Shown: positions 1 through 12,128, counted from the stretch's first letter. The stretch is 64,000 nt of DNA from Sorex araneus (GCF_027595985.1 NC_073311.1:26997892-27061891); one strand, 5' to 3'. The notes: generated from the letters alone by a model not told the origin. Numbers and translations are program-made.

Positions 1-497
1 TTCTAATATGTAGAAAATATCCCCAAATAATATTCTTCATGTCTTTCATGTAAAGCATAATCATAAATTATTAGTATTTTAGTAAATTAATCCAAAATGA
101 AACCAGTTGGAAAAAAACCTTAAAAAACACAATGTCAGACATTCTTTTTTATTATTTTTTTGAACTATAAGCCAACTCCCAAGATTTTTTTCTTAATACT
201 TTCATAATATAATTTGCATCTGGCATGGTTTCTCATCATAGTCATAGTACCCAGACAAAATTAAACTAAATTGCTTTGAGTGAGTTAATCTATAATCACA
301 TCCAAAGGATACACATATAGCTCCTCAGAAAACATTAATCTTGTCATTACTTATTTTAAATACAAATCCTACTATTCTGTTGTAGAAAGTGTTAAACGTA
401 AGCTTTGAACCAGTAGTACATTATGTCTAGTCCGTAGTTTTCTATTATTTTTATAATATATAGACTTATCTATATATTATAAATATATATATAGAGA
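1..497. other. AT-rich intergenic, nothing recognised
   Basis: No gene-like frame or recognised repeat. A TA-rich stretch (about 455-495) borders the composite element. Confidence 0.6.
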
Positions 498-1040
498 GAG
501 AGTCTCTTGCCCGAATGCCTGGCTGTCTTCCCCGGGGCCCCTCAGAGGGGATGGGCTCCAGCTTCCCTCCCCACCTTAAGCAGAACTCTCGGCGGCCGGC
601 CAAAGACCACCGGAACCTAACTACAGCCATGCTGAAGGCCCTTCTCCACATGTTCGGATAGGCCTCATGCATGAAGGTACCAGCAGAGAAACCCAGATGT
701 GTGTAATCCCATCAAGGGCCAACATCCAGAGAGAGACTTAAAATTGAGCTCCCAAAAGCGATATCTTGTAGCCTACTTCTCCCTCTGGGAGATACTGGCA
801 ATCTTCTGAGAGTTTCCTGCCCACATGGGACAGCCTTGCAAGCTTCCCATGGTGTATTCATATGCTAAATCCAGTAACAAGCTGGATCTCATTCCCCTGA
901 CCCTGAAAGAGCCCCCAGTCCGACATCCTTAGGAGGGCTGAGTCCAGATAGACTTCTAAGATCTCAGGGAAAGGACGAATTGAGATGTTACTGAGCCTGC
1001 CCGAGAAATTGGTGATTAATGGGATTTCATGATTTGTGAT
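498..1040 (+). repeat. Composite element with RTE-SINE body and RTE-like tail
   Basis: A GC-rich 5' part (about 498-700) leads to a segment at 815-900 that aligns to the body of the RTE-tail SINEs (CTGAGAGT, CCTGCCCACATGG, CAAGCTTCCCATGGTGTATT, CAGTAACAA). At about 980-1035 a segment (GAGATGTTACTG, CCCGAGAAATTG) aligns to the SINE and LINE tail. About 80-90 bp between body and tail are missing from the SINEs. The 5' part resembles a segment near 60.5-60.6 kb (TTCCCTCC, AAGCAGAAC, AACCCAGAT). It could be an internally deleted RTE LINE or a long SINE ancestor. Confidence 0.5.
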
Positions 1041-1292
1041 CCCTCTATGCTCTTTTCATATATCTCTACTAGAATACTAATTTTTTTCAACATTAGAATC
1101 TTCATATTCCTTTGCAAGGTATTTGGAACTTACATGATTAATAATAGTTCTCTCATATTTTCATTAACATAATATATTTTGTACTTTTTAAAATGTAGTT
1201 TACTAATTCCCTGATTTTTCTCTCTTCTCTCAAAAAATTACTCATACAGCTCTTTCTTTGTATTTTCACTGCCAGCTTAACTCAATTATTTC

Positions 1293-1444
1293 TTTTTGGT
1301 TTTTTTGCTTTTTGGATCACACCCGGTGATGCTCAGGGGTTACTCCTGGCTCTGCACTCAGGAATCACTCCTGGCGGTGCTCGGGGGACCATATGGGATG
1401 CTGGGAATCAAACCCAGGCAAATGCCCTATCCGATGTGCTACCG
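1293..1444 (-). mobile_element. SOR-type SINE (poly-A), 14-bp target duplication
   Basis: TTTTTTGCTTTTTGGATCAC through CATATGGGATGCTGGGAATC, with the tRNA-like head partly deleted. AACTCAATTATTTC flanks it at 1279-1292 and 1445-1458. Confidence 0.92.
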
Positions 1445-1642
1445 AACTCAATTATTTCATACTTATCTATTACAATAGTTTTCAAAGTAAAATTTATTCT
1501 TTCCGTTACTAAAAAAGTCACAAAATATGAATTTTTTAATAAAAAGAAGTTAAAACAAATTTTTGTTCTGCTCTTAGTTTGAGGGTTTTTTACTTTTGAT
1601 TTTAGAGGTTTAGAGTAGTAAGCATTGTAAAATTGACTTTTA

Positions 1643-1835
1643 TTTTTTTTTATTTATTTTTTTTTTTTGGGGTCACACCCAGCGATGCACAGGGGTTACT
1701 ACTGGCTCTTCACTCAGGAATTACCCCTGGCGGTACTCAGGGGACCATATGGGATGCTGGGATTAGAACCCGGGTCGGCCTCCCTCGTGCAAGGCAAACG
1801 CCCTACCCTACCCGCTGTGCTATCGCTCCAGCCCC
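1643..1835 (-). mobile_element. SOR-type SINE (poly-A), 15-bp target duplication
   Basis: Full-length minus copy: poly-T, GGGGTCACACCCAGCGATGC, then the head ending GCTATCGCTCCAGCCCC. Perfect TAAAATTGACTTTTA repeats lie at 1628-1642 and 1836-1850. Confidence 0.94.
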
Positions 1836-2130
1836 TAAAATTGACTTTTAATTATCTATGTTATTTTCTGATAAATAGAGTATTTAATCTTTTGTGTATT
1901 TATTTCATTGCAAATTTCTCATTACAAAATAACGCATAAGGATGAGGATAGAACGATGATTCCTTTGATATTCGTTGTACTGAAGAAATCACTGGAAGAG
2001 GAATCAATAAACTCTAGGCTACTTTGGTTGTAGTAGGGTGCAAATCAACACCATAAACATGCCATAGCACTATTTTAACCTTGTTACTTAAAGTATAATA
2101 TAGAAAAACAAATACAAAATTTTTTACAAA

Positions 2131-2600
2131 TTATAAATTCATGTCTTTAGTCTTTTCTTTTTTAGAAAATGTTCTTTGCATCTTCATTTTCACATCGTTT
2201 TTTTGGTCTGTAAGCTTGTCACCAATTTCTAACTCAGTGTAGTCTGCTTCATTGCAAGAGTAACATAATGTAGCATTTGATTGTCTGAACTCTAAATGTT
2301 CCCCATTATCGTCTTCTCTGCAATCAGAATCTATTCTTCCATCTTTACCAATTTCAATGTAGCTTCCTGGGGGAACCCTTTTCAAATCTGAGTTCTAGGT
2401 CAGTTTCCTTTATTTTTGTGGCTTATATGATGTTCTTTGTCTCTGAAGTGCTAGTGATGACTTTAATCACTTCTTCACTCTTGCTACTAATTATTTAATG
2501 TTTGTGGCTTTCCACAAGGGCAAGAGGGCCATCTTCACACATTATTTTTTCAGCTTTTTAAGTAAAGTACCAGGTAGCAAGCCTGGTTAAAACAAAAGGT
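2131..2600 (-). pseudogene. Candidate processed pseudogene, parent not identified
   Basis: An open stretch on the minus strand (2385-2131) reads as hydrophilic, normal-looking protein (RVPPGSYIEIGKDGR, CYSCNEADYTELEIGDKL). Upstream, in another frame, there is further protein-like sequence (EDGPLALVESHKH, SSKSEEVIKVITSTSETK) broken by stops. A frame change near 2386 could join the two. This looks like a decayed intronless copy of a coding mRNA. I do not recognise the parent, and it could also be an old exon or chance. Confidence 0.35.
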
Positions 2601-3174
2601 GGAGCAAAGAAACAAAGGCAATGTCCAGCGAAAAGAAAATGTTAGATGCTGAACTGAGTTTAGCAAGAAGGCGGGTGGTGGGTATACAAAGTAATGGGCT
2701 AAGAGGGTCTTCTTTGAAAACAAGTTCTAATATGTAGAAAGATATTGGTACTTTGGTGGTGGGTATGCTGTAATGATATTTGATCCCTAAAATGAAATAT
2801 TTGCACTCTTATAAACAAATGTTATCTCAATAAAAATAAATATATGAAGGAAAAAGATTAAAAAGTTAAACAAATAGAAAGAAAACAAACAGATTCAATC
2901 AACACTTTGGAGTCTAAAAAAATAGAAAAGAACTTCTGACATTCTTCAGTACAGTATCAGCTTCTTGTTCTTTATATTATCCTGTCATTATTTTCTTTTC
3001 TTAAATATATTTTGTCTTTTTCAGTCGAAAGGCTTATGTCCTATATGTCTCTAGAATCCCCACAAATGAGAGCAGTTCTGTGCATTGTAAATAGTCACAA
3101 TATTGACCTTTTGAAAAGAAATTGAGGCATGGGTGATCAAAACAAAACAGTATTGAGGAAAAACATAACAGATT

Positions 3175-3434
3175 TTTTTTTAAATTTATTTATTTTTAAT
3201 TAGAGAATCACCGTGAGGGTACAGTTACAGATTTATACACTTTTGTGCTTATACTTCCCTCATACAAAGTTTGGAACCCATCCCTTCACCAGTGCCCATT
3301 CTCCACCACCCGTAAACCCAGTGTCCCTCCCACCCTCCCCAATCCCATCTCCCCCCCACCCCACCCTGCCACTGTGGCAAGGCATTCCCTTCTGTTTTCT
3401 CTCTCTAATTAGCTGTTGTGGTTTGCAATAAAGG
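3175..3434 (-). mobile_element. L1 3' end, 5'-truncated, 14-bp target duplication
   Basis: Minus-oriented L1 3' UTR (poly-T, ATTAGAGAATCACCGTGAGG, CATCCCTTCACCAGTGCCCA, a C-rich tract). AAACATAACAGATT lies at 3161-3174 and 3435-3448. Confidence 0.9.
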
Positions 3435-3448
3435 AAACATAACAGATT

Positions 3449-5092
3449 GAATACAAAAAACCACTACTAGTGGCTGACTAAAATTTAAATTATCAATATT
3501 AAAAAAGTTTCCAAGTTCTCAGTATTTTCATGTTTAACGTGATCTTAACAGATGAAATCCCTCAGTGGAAAACAGTTTGTTGAAGGCAATTGATTTAAAC
3601 AGTAGTTTGAGTTCATTATTTTCTCCTACATAACAAATATTACTAGCTGGGTTTTAAAAAAATCTTATGAGCTCATTTGTTAAAGAACAATTCAAGTGGG
3701 TAAATAGGCATTGGTAAGTGCCAGGAGAAAATTGGTAAGATCAGGGGAAAATAAAAATTAAAACAAAAACATAACTTTATTGATTACTTAGCAGTTAAGA
3801 ATTCCAGTCAAGAATTCAGATTCGAAGTCTTCTCATTGCCATAATCAAACACAGGCAAAAGCTAATATGTGCTGATGACCAAAATGAAGAGAATTCTAGC
3901 TTTGGGATTAAGAGATGTGATGAATAAGAGGAAAGCAAGTTTATGGGATTGGGAGTATCAGATTCATCCTAAGAGCAGTGCCAGAGACTAGATTTCCCCT
4001 CCTCACACCTGGAATAAAGCTTAAAATCATGATTTAACCACTGTCAAGTTATTTCGTTCCTCGTGGATTATGTTTCTCCCGGTTTCTGCTATATCCCAGA
4101 TTGGAACTGCCCTTTCTCTTAGTCATCCACATTTATATTTGTATATCTATATATGACATAACTTCATAAGTTAGATATATAAATCCTTCGTTTTAAAGTT
4201 TATTTTTAATAGTGTACTCTATCAGCCTTCAATTTTACATGCTAAACTCCTTTGTGGGTTTCAGGACGTTAGTGTTTAGAATCCAAAGAAACCCACTTAA
4301 TTTTCAGAACTGAAGAATTACAGTACAAAAGGGAAAGTTGCAAGTAAGAGGTAAGGCCCGGACTCAGAATGCAGATGGGAGAATGTTCCTGAGATTGGGA
4401 ATGACCATGAAGGACTGCCATCTTCTTCAACAAAGACTCAAAATCTCTAGTTGAGTCCACGGTAGCCTATACAAATTTTTTTTCCATGTGAACTGCTGGT
4501 GTAATAGATTATGAAAGGGGCTTAGATTTACAGCCAGTCACTCTAAGATAAGATATAGAAAATCGGAGACAACATCCCTGCTAGAAGCAAAAATACTTTG
4601 AACAATTCCTAAAGAAGAGAATAAGAAAAGGTCTTTAAACTGCCACAGTATAGACTGGGTTTTAGTAGTTGCAGTGGAGCTAGATGTCTACAATTAACAT
4701 CCCCATCTAAAATTTGTATTTTATCTTCAATGAGGTTGTTAAAATGTATTTTATGTTAAACAAATATGAAAGTTCTTTTACGAACAAAATAATTAAAATG
4801 ATAAAAGGACTAAATAAGAGTATAAGTTAGAGTCATCTAAGTAACTTTATAGAGACACTGGCATTCTGGGGGTGAGTATAGTGAATAGTTTTGTATGCAT
4901 AAAGCATATAAAATTTTGTAAATTAGTGTTACCTTAAAGATGAAATATTTATTACATAAAATTAATTACAAAAGCATTACATAAAAATAACTATGCATCT
5001 GTCCATGCAAAATTATGTTATTGTGCAATATTTTAAATTTCAGGATTCATGTATTGTTAGTTTTTAGTTATCTGTTTTGTTTTTTATTTTAC
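3449..5092. other. Intergenic, nothing recognised
   Basis: AT-rich single-copy-looking sequence without SINEs. The minus-strand open frame at 4269-4460 has no recognisable motif and is not called. The short gaps 1041-1278, 1851-2130 and 2601-3160 also hold nothing I recognise. Confidence 0.5.
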
Positions 5093-5333
5093 TACTGTCA
5101 CTGTCACCCCACTGCTCATCGATTTGCTCGAGCAGGCAGTAATGTCTCCATTGTGAGACTTGTTGTTACTGTTTTTGGCATATCGAATATGCCACGGGTA
5201 GCTTGCCAGGCTCTGCCATGCGGGCAGGATACTCTCAGTAGCTTACCAGGCTCTCCAAGAGGGGCAGAGGAATTGAACCCTGGTCGGCCATGTGCAAGGC
5301 AAATGCCCTACAGCTGTGCTATCGATGCAGCCC
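5093..5333 (-). mobile_element. RTE-tail SINE, near full length
   Basis: Read on the minus strand: tRNA-like head (GGGCTGCATCGATAGCACAG), paired GAGCCTGGTAAGCTAC/GAGCCTGGCAAGCTACC units, GGCATATTCGATATGCC, AACAGTAACAACAAGTCTCA, and the tail GCTCGAGCAAATCGATGAGC ending in ACAGTGACAGTG-type repeats. It is flanked by imperfect ATTTTACTAC/ATTTTATTAC repeats and has no poly-A. Confidence 0.85.
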
Positions 5334-5570
5334 ATTTTATTACAATTTTAATTTTTGCTGAGTGAGTGCTACTACTTGCACTATCTCAAGAGAGTAAGCC
5401 AGTTTCTAAAATAACACATTTATGTGAAAATGTATTACTTAAATATATATTTACATGTAACAGATTCAAAATTATACGTTGTTTTTTTCTTTTAAACAGG
5501 AGTCTCACAGAGGTAAAGCAAAGTCCCATATCATATTGCAATGAGTAGGAGTAGATAAATTCAAATTCCT

Positions 5571-5741
5571 ATTTTTTTAATTCATTTTATTTGTTTCTGA
5601 GTCACACCTAGCTTATTCCTGGCTCTGTTCAGTAATCCCTCCTGATGGTTTCAGGAGGACTATAGGCAGATCCAGAGATCAAACCTGGATAGGCAGCACG
5701 CAAGGCAAATGCCTTAACCTATGTCCTATCTCTCCGGTGCA
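5571..5741 (-). mobile_element. Old SOR-type SINE
   Basis: A diverged minus copy with GAGTCACACCTAGC, CTGGCTCTGTTCAG and GCAAGGCAAATGCC. Approximate TCAAATTCCTA/TCAAATCCCAT flanks may be the target duplication. Confidence 0.8.
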
Positions 5742-7310
5742 TCAAATCCCATTTTTGACTTAAACATTTTTTCTTTGATATCATCAGAAGTGATGGACAC
5801 AAAGGTATATGGATATTAATCAATGACAACCAAAGTCAAGACTACTGATTTTGTGCCTACAAATATTCAGATGTTTCTAGATGATTCACTTTTTAAATTC
5901 ATTTTTAATTCATATTTATAATAGCAAATACAGAAACTGAGTAATGCTTTAGTCAGTTCATTTGAGTGATACACTTCATCATTCTGACATTCATTAGCTA
6001 AATAATTGTCTCAGCTTTTTCAATTTTCTTTGTATAGATAATGTGAAACTGAACTTTCATTGAATCAAGATCACATTTCTGATTTTGCCAAAATAATGTA
6101 TTTAATTTTGTTTGCAAATTTATTGACAACTTCTCAGAAGAAAAAAACCCAAAGTGAAGCACCAAATTAATGATTTATATTCTAAAAAGCTCTTGATTAA
6201 TAAACAATTCAATGCCTTATGTAATTTTGTTTGTATGTTTATATTATGAGTTACCTATTTTTATTTATATTTTATGTGATTATTTCTGGTATTATTTAGA
6301 GACATTTGGGATCCCCAAGTCCACAATTATTTGGAGTAAAATCAGGAATTAAACAGCATACACATTGGATTACATGGTAATTCAAGTTAGAAATTCAAGT
6401 GTAAGATAAACTTAACTATATCCTTTTTCACACTTGACCTGTATTTTGCATATTTTAAATATTTCTTATTGACTTTGAAATAAGGCTTAGCCTAGTCCTA
6501 CAGGCATTCAATTGATTTTATAACAGGAGTTTGAGTAATTTTATTTAACTGGATTCAGCTCAGTATTTCAAAGGTCATCTAGTCACATGGCATAGAAAAT
6601 CCCAACACTTAGAGGCAAACTGCCCTTGAATGACTTAAGCTGTTTGAAACCATCATGTGTTTGTGCGTGTAACATGTGACGTACTATAGCCAGTTTTTGC
6701 CATCTGTAGAGTTGCCCTTAGCAACAAAAAAGCATGTGACAGTGCTTATGTGACTCTGCTGGCCTGCTACAGTGTGTAGAAGGATTTAAGCAAAATGAAA
6801 CAGACAGGAATATTGATCCAAACTACTAGACTTTTCAAGGTATTGCAATGATATTGCAGACTGTTACAGAAAATAAATGAGGGGCGAAGGAAATCATTTG
6901 GAGTGATATCATAGTTACAAAATGTGAGGCATTTTCCAGAGGTTATTGTAAAGTTGTTTTAAATTTTATACAAATAAAACAGTTATTAACATTTTTCCTT
7001 TGTGTGTATCATGCTGTAACTTATATTGAGTAAATAAACTAAGCATAGTTATGCTACTTGATATGAAATGGGGTGTTTCTAGAATTACAAACACATTTGC
7101 CTACTACCATCATAATTAGGAACTAGATTGAGGATCTATTAACCATTATTACTGTCATTTTAAAATGCAAGAAAAATACATTTTCTGTTGACCATCACTA
7201 TGGGTTCTTATACATATTATGAAAGACATATTATGACTAAATCAAAACTACTGTGGCAAAAATACTGAATTAGAAAAATAAACTTATTCTTTGCTAGACC
7301 TTTGGTTGTT
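5742..7310. other. Intergenic, nothing recognised
   Basis: AT-rich, no coding signal and no clear repeat. The same holds for 7753-8470 and 9047-9405. Confidence 0.5.
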
Positions 7311-7522
7311 GTTTTGTTTTCTTTTGTTTTGTGTTTTGGGCCACACTGCCTTGCTCAGTCCTTACTCCTGGTTCTCTGCTCAGGACTCAGAACTACTCCT
7401 GGTAAGACTGATAAAGCGCAGAAATCTCTCCTCACTGGGCTTAGGAGACCATAATGGGGATCTAACCGAGGTTGGTAACGTACAAAGCAAGTGTGTTACC
7501 TGCTATACTATCTCCCCTGCCA
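7311..7522 (-). mobile_element. Old SOR-type SINE
   Basis: T-rich start, GGGCCACACTGCCTTGCTCA, CTCCTGGTTCTCTGCTCAGG and an ending TATACTATCTCCCCTGCC. Strongly diverged, with internal insertions. Confidence 0.7.
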
Positions 7523-7576
7523 AGACATTTTTTTTAATTTTAAATCCCCTCACCCCTGACATCCTTGATAGACCAT

Positions 7577-7752
7577 TTATTTATTTACTTATTTATTTGG
7601 TTTGGGGGCCACACCCAGAGATGCTCAGGGTAACTCCTTGCTCTGTGCTTAGGAATTACTCTCGGTGATGTTCTGGGGACCATATGGGATGCCAGGAATT
7701 GAACTGGGGATGACTGCAGCATTCAAGGCAAATGCACTAGATACAACCCTCA
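7577..7752 (-). mobile_element. SOR-type SINE
   Basis: A (TTTA)-rich tail then GGGGGCCACACCCAGAGATG, ACCATATGGGATGCCAGG and CAAGGCAAATGCACTAGATA, in minus orientation. Confidence 0.82.
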
Positions 7753-8474
7753 AAGCATAGGAAAAGCCCACAGTTTACTGTGTAGTGAGATAATTTGTTC
7801 AAAGCCTCTGCATCTTTTAATTCCCTACAGGTGTGTGAATATGCAAGTTACTCTATCCCTTTCTGCCATAATTTTCTCATGTGTGTACTTATCTGAAAAG
7901 CTTGTCATGAAGGTACTTGCTGTTCTCTTGCTCAAGCTCTTTAATGCCTTACACTGATCTTCTTTTAGAAGGAGAGTAATAAGTAAAGCCTGAGTGTGAG
8001 AGTTCAGCCTGGGAATGTTCTTAAGTAAAGACAGTAAAATGAGTTTCAGGAAGTGAGGTAGAAAAACTTCTCGGTGTCATTTTATGATGTGTTGTGCTGA
8101 AAGAATGTCATGTGTTTGATATCTTATCCTCTTTCTTGTGCTTGAAAACCACATGCTAAGAGAAATGCAGACCAAAAAAAAAATACAGATAAAATGACTC
8201 AGAAAAGATGAGAGAAAAAATATTGTAAACAGTTTATGTTTTGTTGTTTGCTCTTGAAAACAAAGGAATCTTTATTATCTGTATTCTAAAGGAGTCAGAG
8301 GGAAAAGACTAAAACGGTTTTGAAAATCATCCATATAACTTTTGATTAATAGGGTTTCTAGCATTAATTCAGAACCTGAATTTTGAATGTTGACAGAAAA
8401 AAAACCAAAATTAGGCCACTTAAAAAAACAGTACCTTTTACTTTTAAAAAAAAGTCATTTTCTTTCTTTTTAAA

Positions 8475-8605
8475 AAAATTCAGTTTTTGGATCACATTCA
8501 AAATCTATAGAGATCACTCAAGAGACTATATGCATTTCCAGGAATTCAACCCGGATGAGCTACTTGCAAGCTACGTACACTATCTGCTGTACTCCAGACC
8601 TCTCC
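8475..8605 (-). mobile_element. Degenerate SOR-type SINE
   Basis: TTTTTGGATCACATTC, GGAATTCAACCCGGATGAGC and TATCTGCTGTACTCCAGACC keep the order of the SINE, but much of the middle is lost. Confidence 0.6.
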
Positions 8606-8699
8606 ATACAATTTTTATAGGCTGCACTATTTACATTCCCAAAGAAGCAGAGAGATCCCTTTCTTCCACATTCTCACCAGCAAGTGTTTCCATGAAAAA

Positions 8700-8785
8700 A
8701 TACACACATACGCACACACACACACATACTTACACACACACATACACTCACAAACACACCCACACACTCACCACACAGTCACCAT
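8700..8785. repeat. (CA)n microsatellite
   Basis: Imperfect CACACA/CATACA tract of about 80 bp. Confidence 0.9.
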
Positions 8786-8883
8786 TGACCACCTTGAGGT
8801 GATATTTTATTTTATTTTATGATTTTTTTGGCGATATTTTATTTTGGTTTGACTTTTATTTTCTTACCAATAAGGATGTTGAG

Positions 8884-9046
8884 GGAGGTGAAGAGATAGT
8901 GTATAATAAGTAGGACATTTGCCTTGCCTGTGACAAACTGGATTTGATTCCTTGCACTCTCTAAGTTCCCCTGAGACTACCAGGTGTGATCCTGAATGTG
9001 GAACCAGAAGTAAGCCCTGAGCACTGCTGTGTACGGCCCATCCATA
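8884..9046 (+). mobile_element. Old SOR-type SINE
   Basis: A diverged plus copy: AGAGATAGTGTATAATAAGT head, TTTGCCTTGCCTG, then CAGAAGTAAGCCCTGAGCAC. No clear poly-A. Confidence 0.65.
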
Positions 9047-9410
9047 TTGTGATCTTTGGAAAAGTGTCTCTTCAGCTGTTTCTTCTATAGTTTGAAGAGG
9101 CTCTTGCTTTTCCGTATTGAGTTATTTTATTTTTATATTAATATTCAATAGATATTTCATGTTTTGACCATCATCTTGTATCTTATTTCAAATATTAGGT
9201 TGTCATTTTCTTTCCGTTCTACTTTCACAGTGTAAAGCGTTTTATTTGAGGTGCTTTCATTTTTTCATTTGTGTTTCTCTCGCGATCAATTTGCATTGGC
9301 AAATACATCTCTGATAGTGAGATCCTGGAGGAAAAAAAGGTTCACATTTTCTTTTTTCTATTTTATGGTTTGAGGTATAGTACCTTGTGAATTTACAGAG
9401 AGTGGGGTTG

Positions 9411-9895
9411 CATGACACATGCATTCAGTGGCCAAGAACCACCTCCCATCCTCCCAGGCCTCCCTAGCCGAGGAACAAAGAGACGAGGGTCCTCAGACTG
9501 ATGATAAAAATGGCCTATTTAATGCAGAGCTGCTACCATACTTATAGAACATCTGAAAGGATTTGAGTTCTAGACTGCATGATTGATCATTGATCGTTTT
9601 TGTCGGAGGCAAATTAACTTTTGCCTTGGGGGAATTAACATAAGGCAATACTCTGTCTCCCAAGGACACCTATATTGCTTTTCTCTTTCCCTTTAGTTGT
9701 ACATATTAAACAATTAAGTTTACTTCTTATTAACACTTGCAGTTACTGGATAAACACAGTAAGATGTATAGATTCCAAAACTTTGCCCTCTGAACTCAAG
9801 GGCAAGGAAGGCTTTTACCATAAATCCCAGACTAAGTCCTCAGACTAGTTCAGCTTCTCCTTCCCCATGGGGGTCCTATCACTTAAGCCATAACA
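9411..9895 (-). mobile_element. Probable solo LTR of an endogenous retrovirus
   Basis: On the minus strand it opens TGTTATGGC. Near its 3' side it has a CATTAAATAGGCC signal followed by GGACCCTCGTCTCTTTGTTC, a typical R/U5-type arrangement. GGTTG lies at 9406-9410 and 9896-9900, a possible 5-bp target duplication. The 3' terminus implied by that repeat (CATG) is not the canonical CA, so the borders are uncertain. No viral genes are next to it. Confidence 0.5.
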
Positions 9896-9900
9896 GGTTG

Positions 9901-10692
9901 GAAAATAATATGGGCATTCCTCAAAAAACTAGAGAGTGAGCTCACACATGATCCAGCAATACCACTTCTGGGAATATATCCAGGGGGTGCAAAAAAAATG
10001 ACATCTACACTTGTATGTTCATTGCAGCATTGTTCACAATAGTCAAAGTCTGTAAACTACCCAAGTACCAGAGAACAGATGACTTGTTAAGGGAACTGTG
10101 GTAAATCTACACAATGGAATATTATGAAACTGTTAGAAAAAAATGAAGTCATGAAATTTGCTTATAAGTGGATGGACATGGAGAGCATCATGTTAAGTGA
10201 AATGAGTCAGAGAGAGAGGAACAGACATAGAGTGACTATACTCATTTGAGGAGTATAGAATAACATCATATGAGGCTGACACCCAAGTACAGTAGAAGCA
10301 AGGGCCAGAAGGATTGGCCCATGGTTGGAAGCCTGCCTCAAGTGCTGTATCAGAAGGCAGTTGGGATAGAGAAGGGACCACTAAGTCAATGATGGTTGGA
10401 GGGATCACCTGGGATGGGATATGTGTGCTGAAAGTAGACAAAAGACTAAACATATTGGCCTCTCAGTATCTGTTTTGGAAACTATAATGCCCCAAAGTAG
10501 AGAGCGAATAAGAAACTGCCTGCTACAGAGGCAATGGGTGGGGTGGAGTGGGATTGGGGAGAGGGATACTGGGAACATTGGTTGTGGGAATAGTGGAGGG
10601 ATGGGTGGTCCTTCAGTGTATGACTGAAACTCAGTCATGAAAGCTTTTTAACTTTATCTCATGATGATTCAATAAAAAATAAAGAAATAACA
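9901..10692 (+). mobile_element. L1 3' end (ORF2 C-terminus and 3' UTR)
   Basis: Plus-strand homology to the end of L1 ORF2 (CACAATGGAATATTATG, AAATGAGTCAGAGAGAGAGG) and then the 3' UTR (GGGATACTGGGAACATTG, TTCAATAAAAAATAAAG). ORF2 is broken by stops. It begins directly at the LTR boundary. Confidence 0.85.
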
Positions 10693-11574
10693 ACAACAAA
10701 ATATCACATACAAAGTCCAGAGTTACCAGAAACTTTTGTTTTATAAGTAACCAAGACTGTCTCGGGGAATTGTGACAATGAGAGGTAAATCATAAAAGAA
10801 AGGTTAAAAAATAAACTTAGGAGATTGGAATGCTCACAAAAGCACTGTAAGCTCTCTTGGGGGGGAGGAAAAGGAGCAAATCACTGATGAAGCCTAAAAC
10901 ACTTAGGGTTAATATCCAACAGTATACCTATTTTAAATTAAATTTTGAGTTTTGTATTATACAGTGATCTACTTATTTTCCCCCAATGACCTTAGCTAAC
11001 CCAATACAGTTTATTGAAGACAGTTTCCTGTCTCAGTTTTATGTTCTTGGCTCATTTATCAGAAAATAGCTAGTTGTCCATATGGAGATTTGCTTCACAA
11101 CTCTCAATTCTATTCTGTTGATCTTTGTCTCTATTTTGATTTAATTAGCATTATGTTTTAATTATTATAAGTTTGTACTATACTTTTATTGTTATATTTT
11201 TGTTGCTGGTATTTTTAATTTTTTCTCAGAACTCTGGGTACTTTTATTTTTTTGTAGTTCTAAAAAATTTAGAATTATTTGTTCTATTTTACCTTAAAAG
11301 GTGTCATGGATGTTGTAATATGAAATGCACTTAGAGCTATTTCTATCACATGCAGGAATTTATTTGGGGTATTAGATTCTTGTTGGTCCTCAATATAATA
11401 ATTATATTTTTATCCAGCCCACCCTAAAGTCTTAAGCTTGATTTTGACTTTTTCCATATGGTTTGTAAATGTAAAATTTTATTTATTAAGTCTTCCTTGA
11501 ATGTTGATCACAAAGATGTTTTCTTTTCTTTGATACTATTTACTTTATAATTATTTTTCATAATTAAAATTTTA
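10693..11574. other. Intergenic, possibly old L1
   Basis: Some stretches (CCCCCAATGACCTTAGCTAA, TTGTTGGTCCTCAATATAAT) have the AT-rich style of decayed L1, but no frame or end supports a call. Confidence 0.35.
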
Positions 11575-11590
11575 AGATTTTCACTTTTAT

Positions 11591-11727
11591 TTTTTGCTTT
11601 TTGGGGCACACCCAGCGATGCTCATGGGTTACTCCTGGCTCTGCACTCAGGAATTATTTCTGGATTGAACCTGGGTCAACCACGTGCAAGACAAACACCC
11701 TACCCTCTGTACTATCACTACAGCCCC
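11591..11727 (-). mobile_element. SOR-type SINE with internal deletion
   Basis: TTTTTGCTTTTTGGGGCACA to TATCACTACAGCCCC. AGATTTTCACTTTTA repeats flank it at 11575-11589 and 11728-11742. About 45 bp including CATATGGGATGCTGGG are deleted. Confidence 0.9.
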
Positions 11728-11846
11728 AGATTTTCACTTTTATATGTGGATTTGGTAAGAGATCCTTTACTATTTGAATCTATATGCAAGTCAGTTTTCC
11801 CAGTATCTTGATATTCCTATATTTTCTATTAAAATATAACATTAAG

Positions 11847-12126
11847 GCGCATATGCTGCCCAAGCCTGTTTGCTGCTTGTGCCTGCGTGGCTGAGTACAT
11901 GTAGTGCCTGAGCATATGTGTCACCCACATCTCCCCTCTTGAGATGTGTACTTTCATGCTTTCCTATCTAATGCTGGGATGTGTCTAGGGGCTTTCTCTT
12001 CACTCTTAGAGAAACACACATTCTCTCGAACACATTACTCTCTCTCTCTCTCTCTCTCTCATTCACTCTCTCCCCCTCAAAACCACTCCAAATAAAATCT
12101 ATTTTACTTCACTGCTAGTCTACTCA
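11847..12126 (+). mobile_element. LTR fragment (R/U5 side), plus strand
   Basis: GCGCATATGCTGCCCAAGCC, GAGATGTGTACTTTCATGC, a (TC)n tract, then AATAAAATCTATTTTACTTC and CACTGCTAGTCTACTC. This aligns along its length to the minus-strand LTR at 16357-16682. Its U3 side is missing, and a SINE abuts the 3' side. Confidence 0.7.
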
Positions 12127-12128
12127 AG

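Noticed and set aside
8383-8802. 139-codon frame with poly-His/Thr end
   Set aside because: It runs through a decayed SINE and a CA microsatellite; no homology or splice support.
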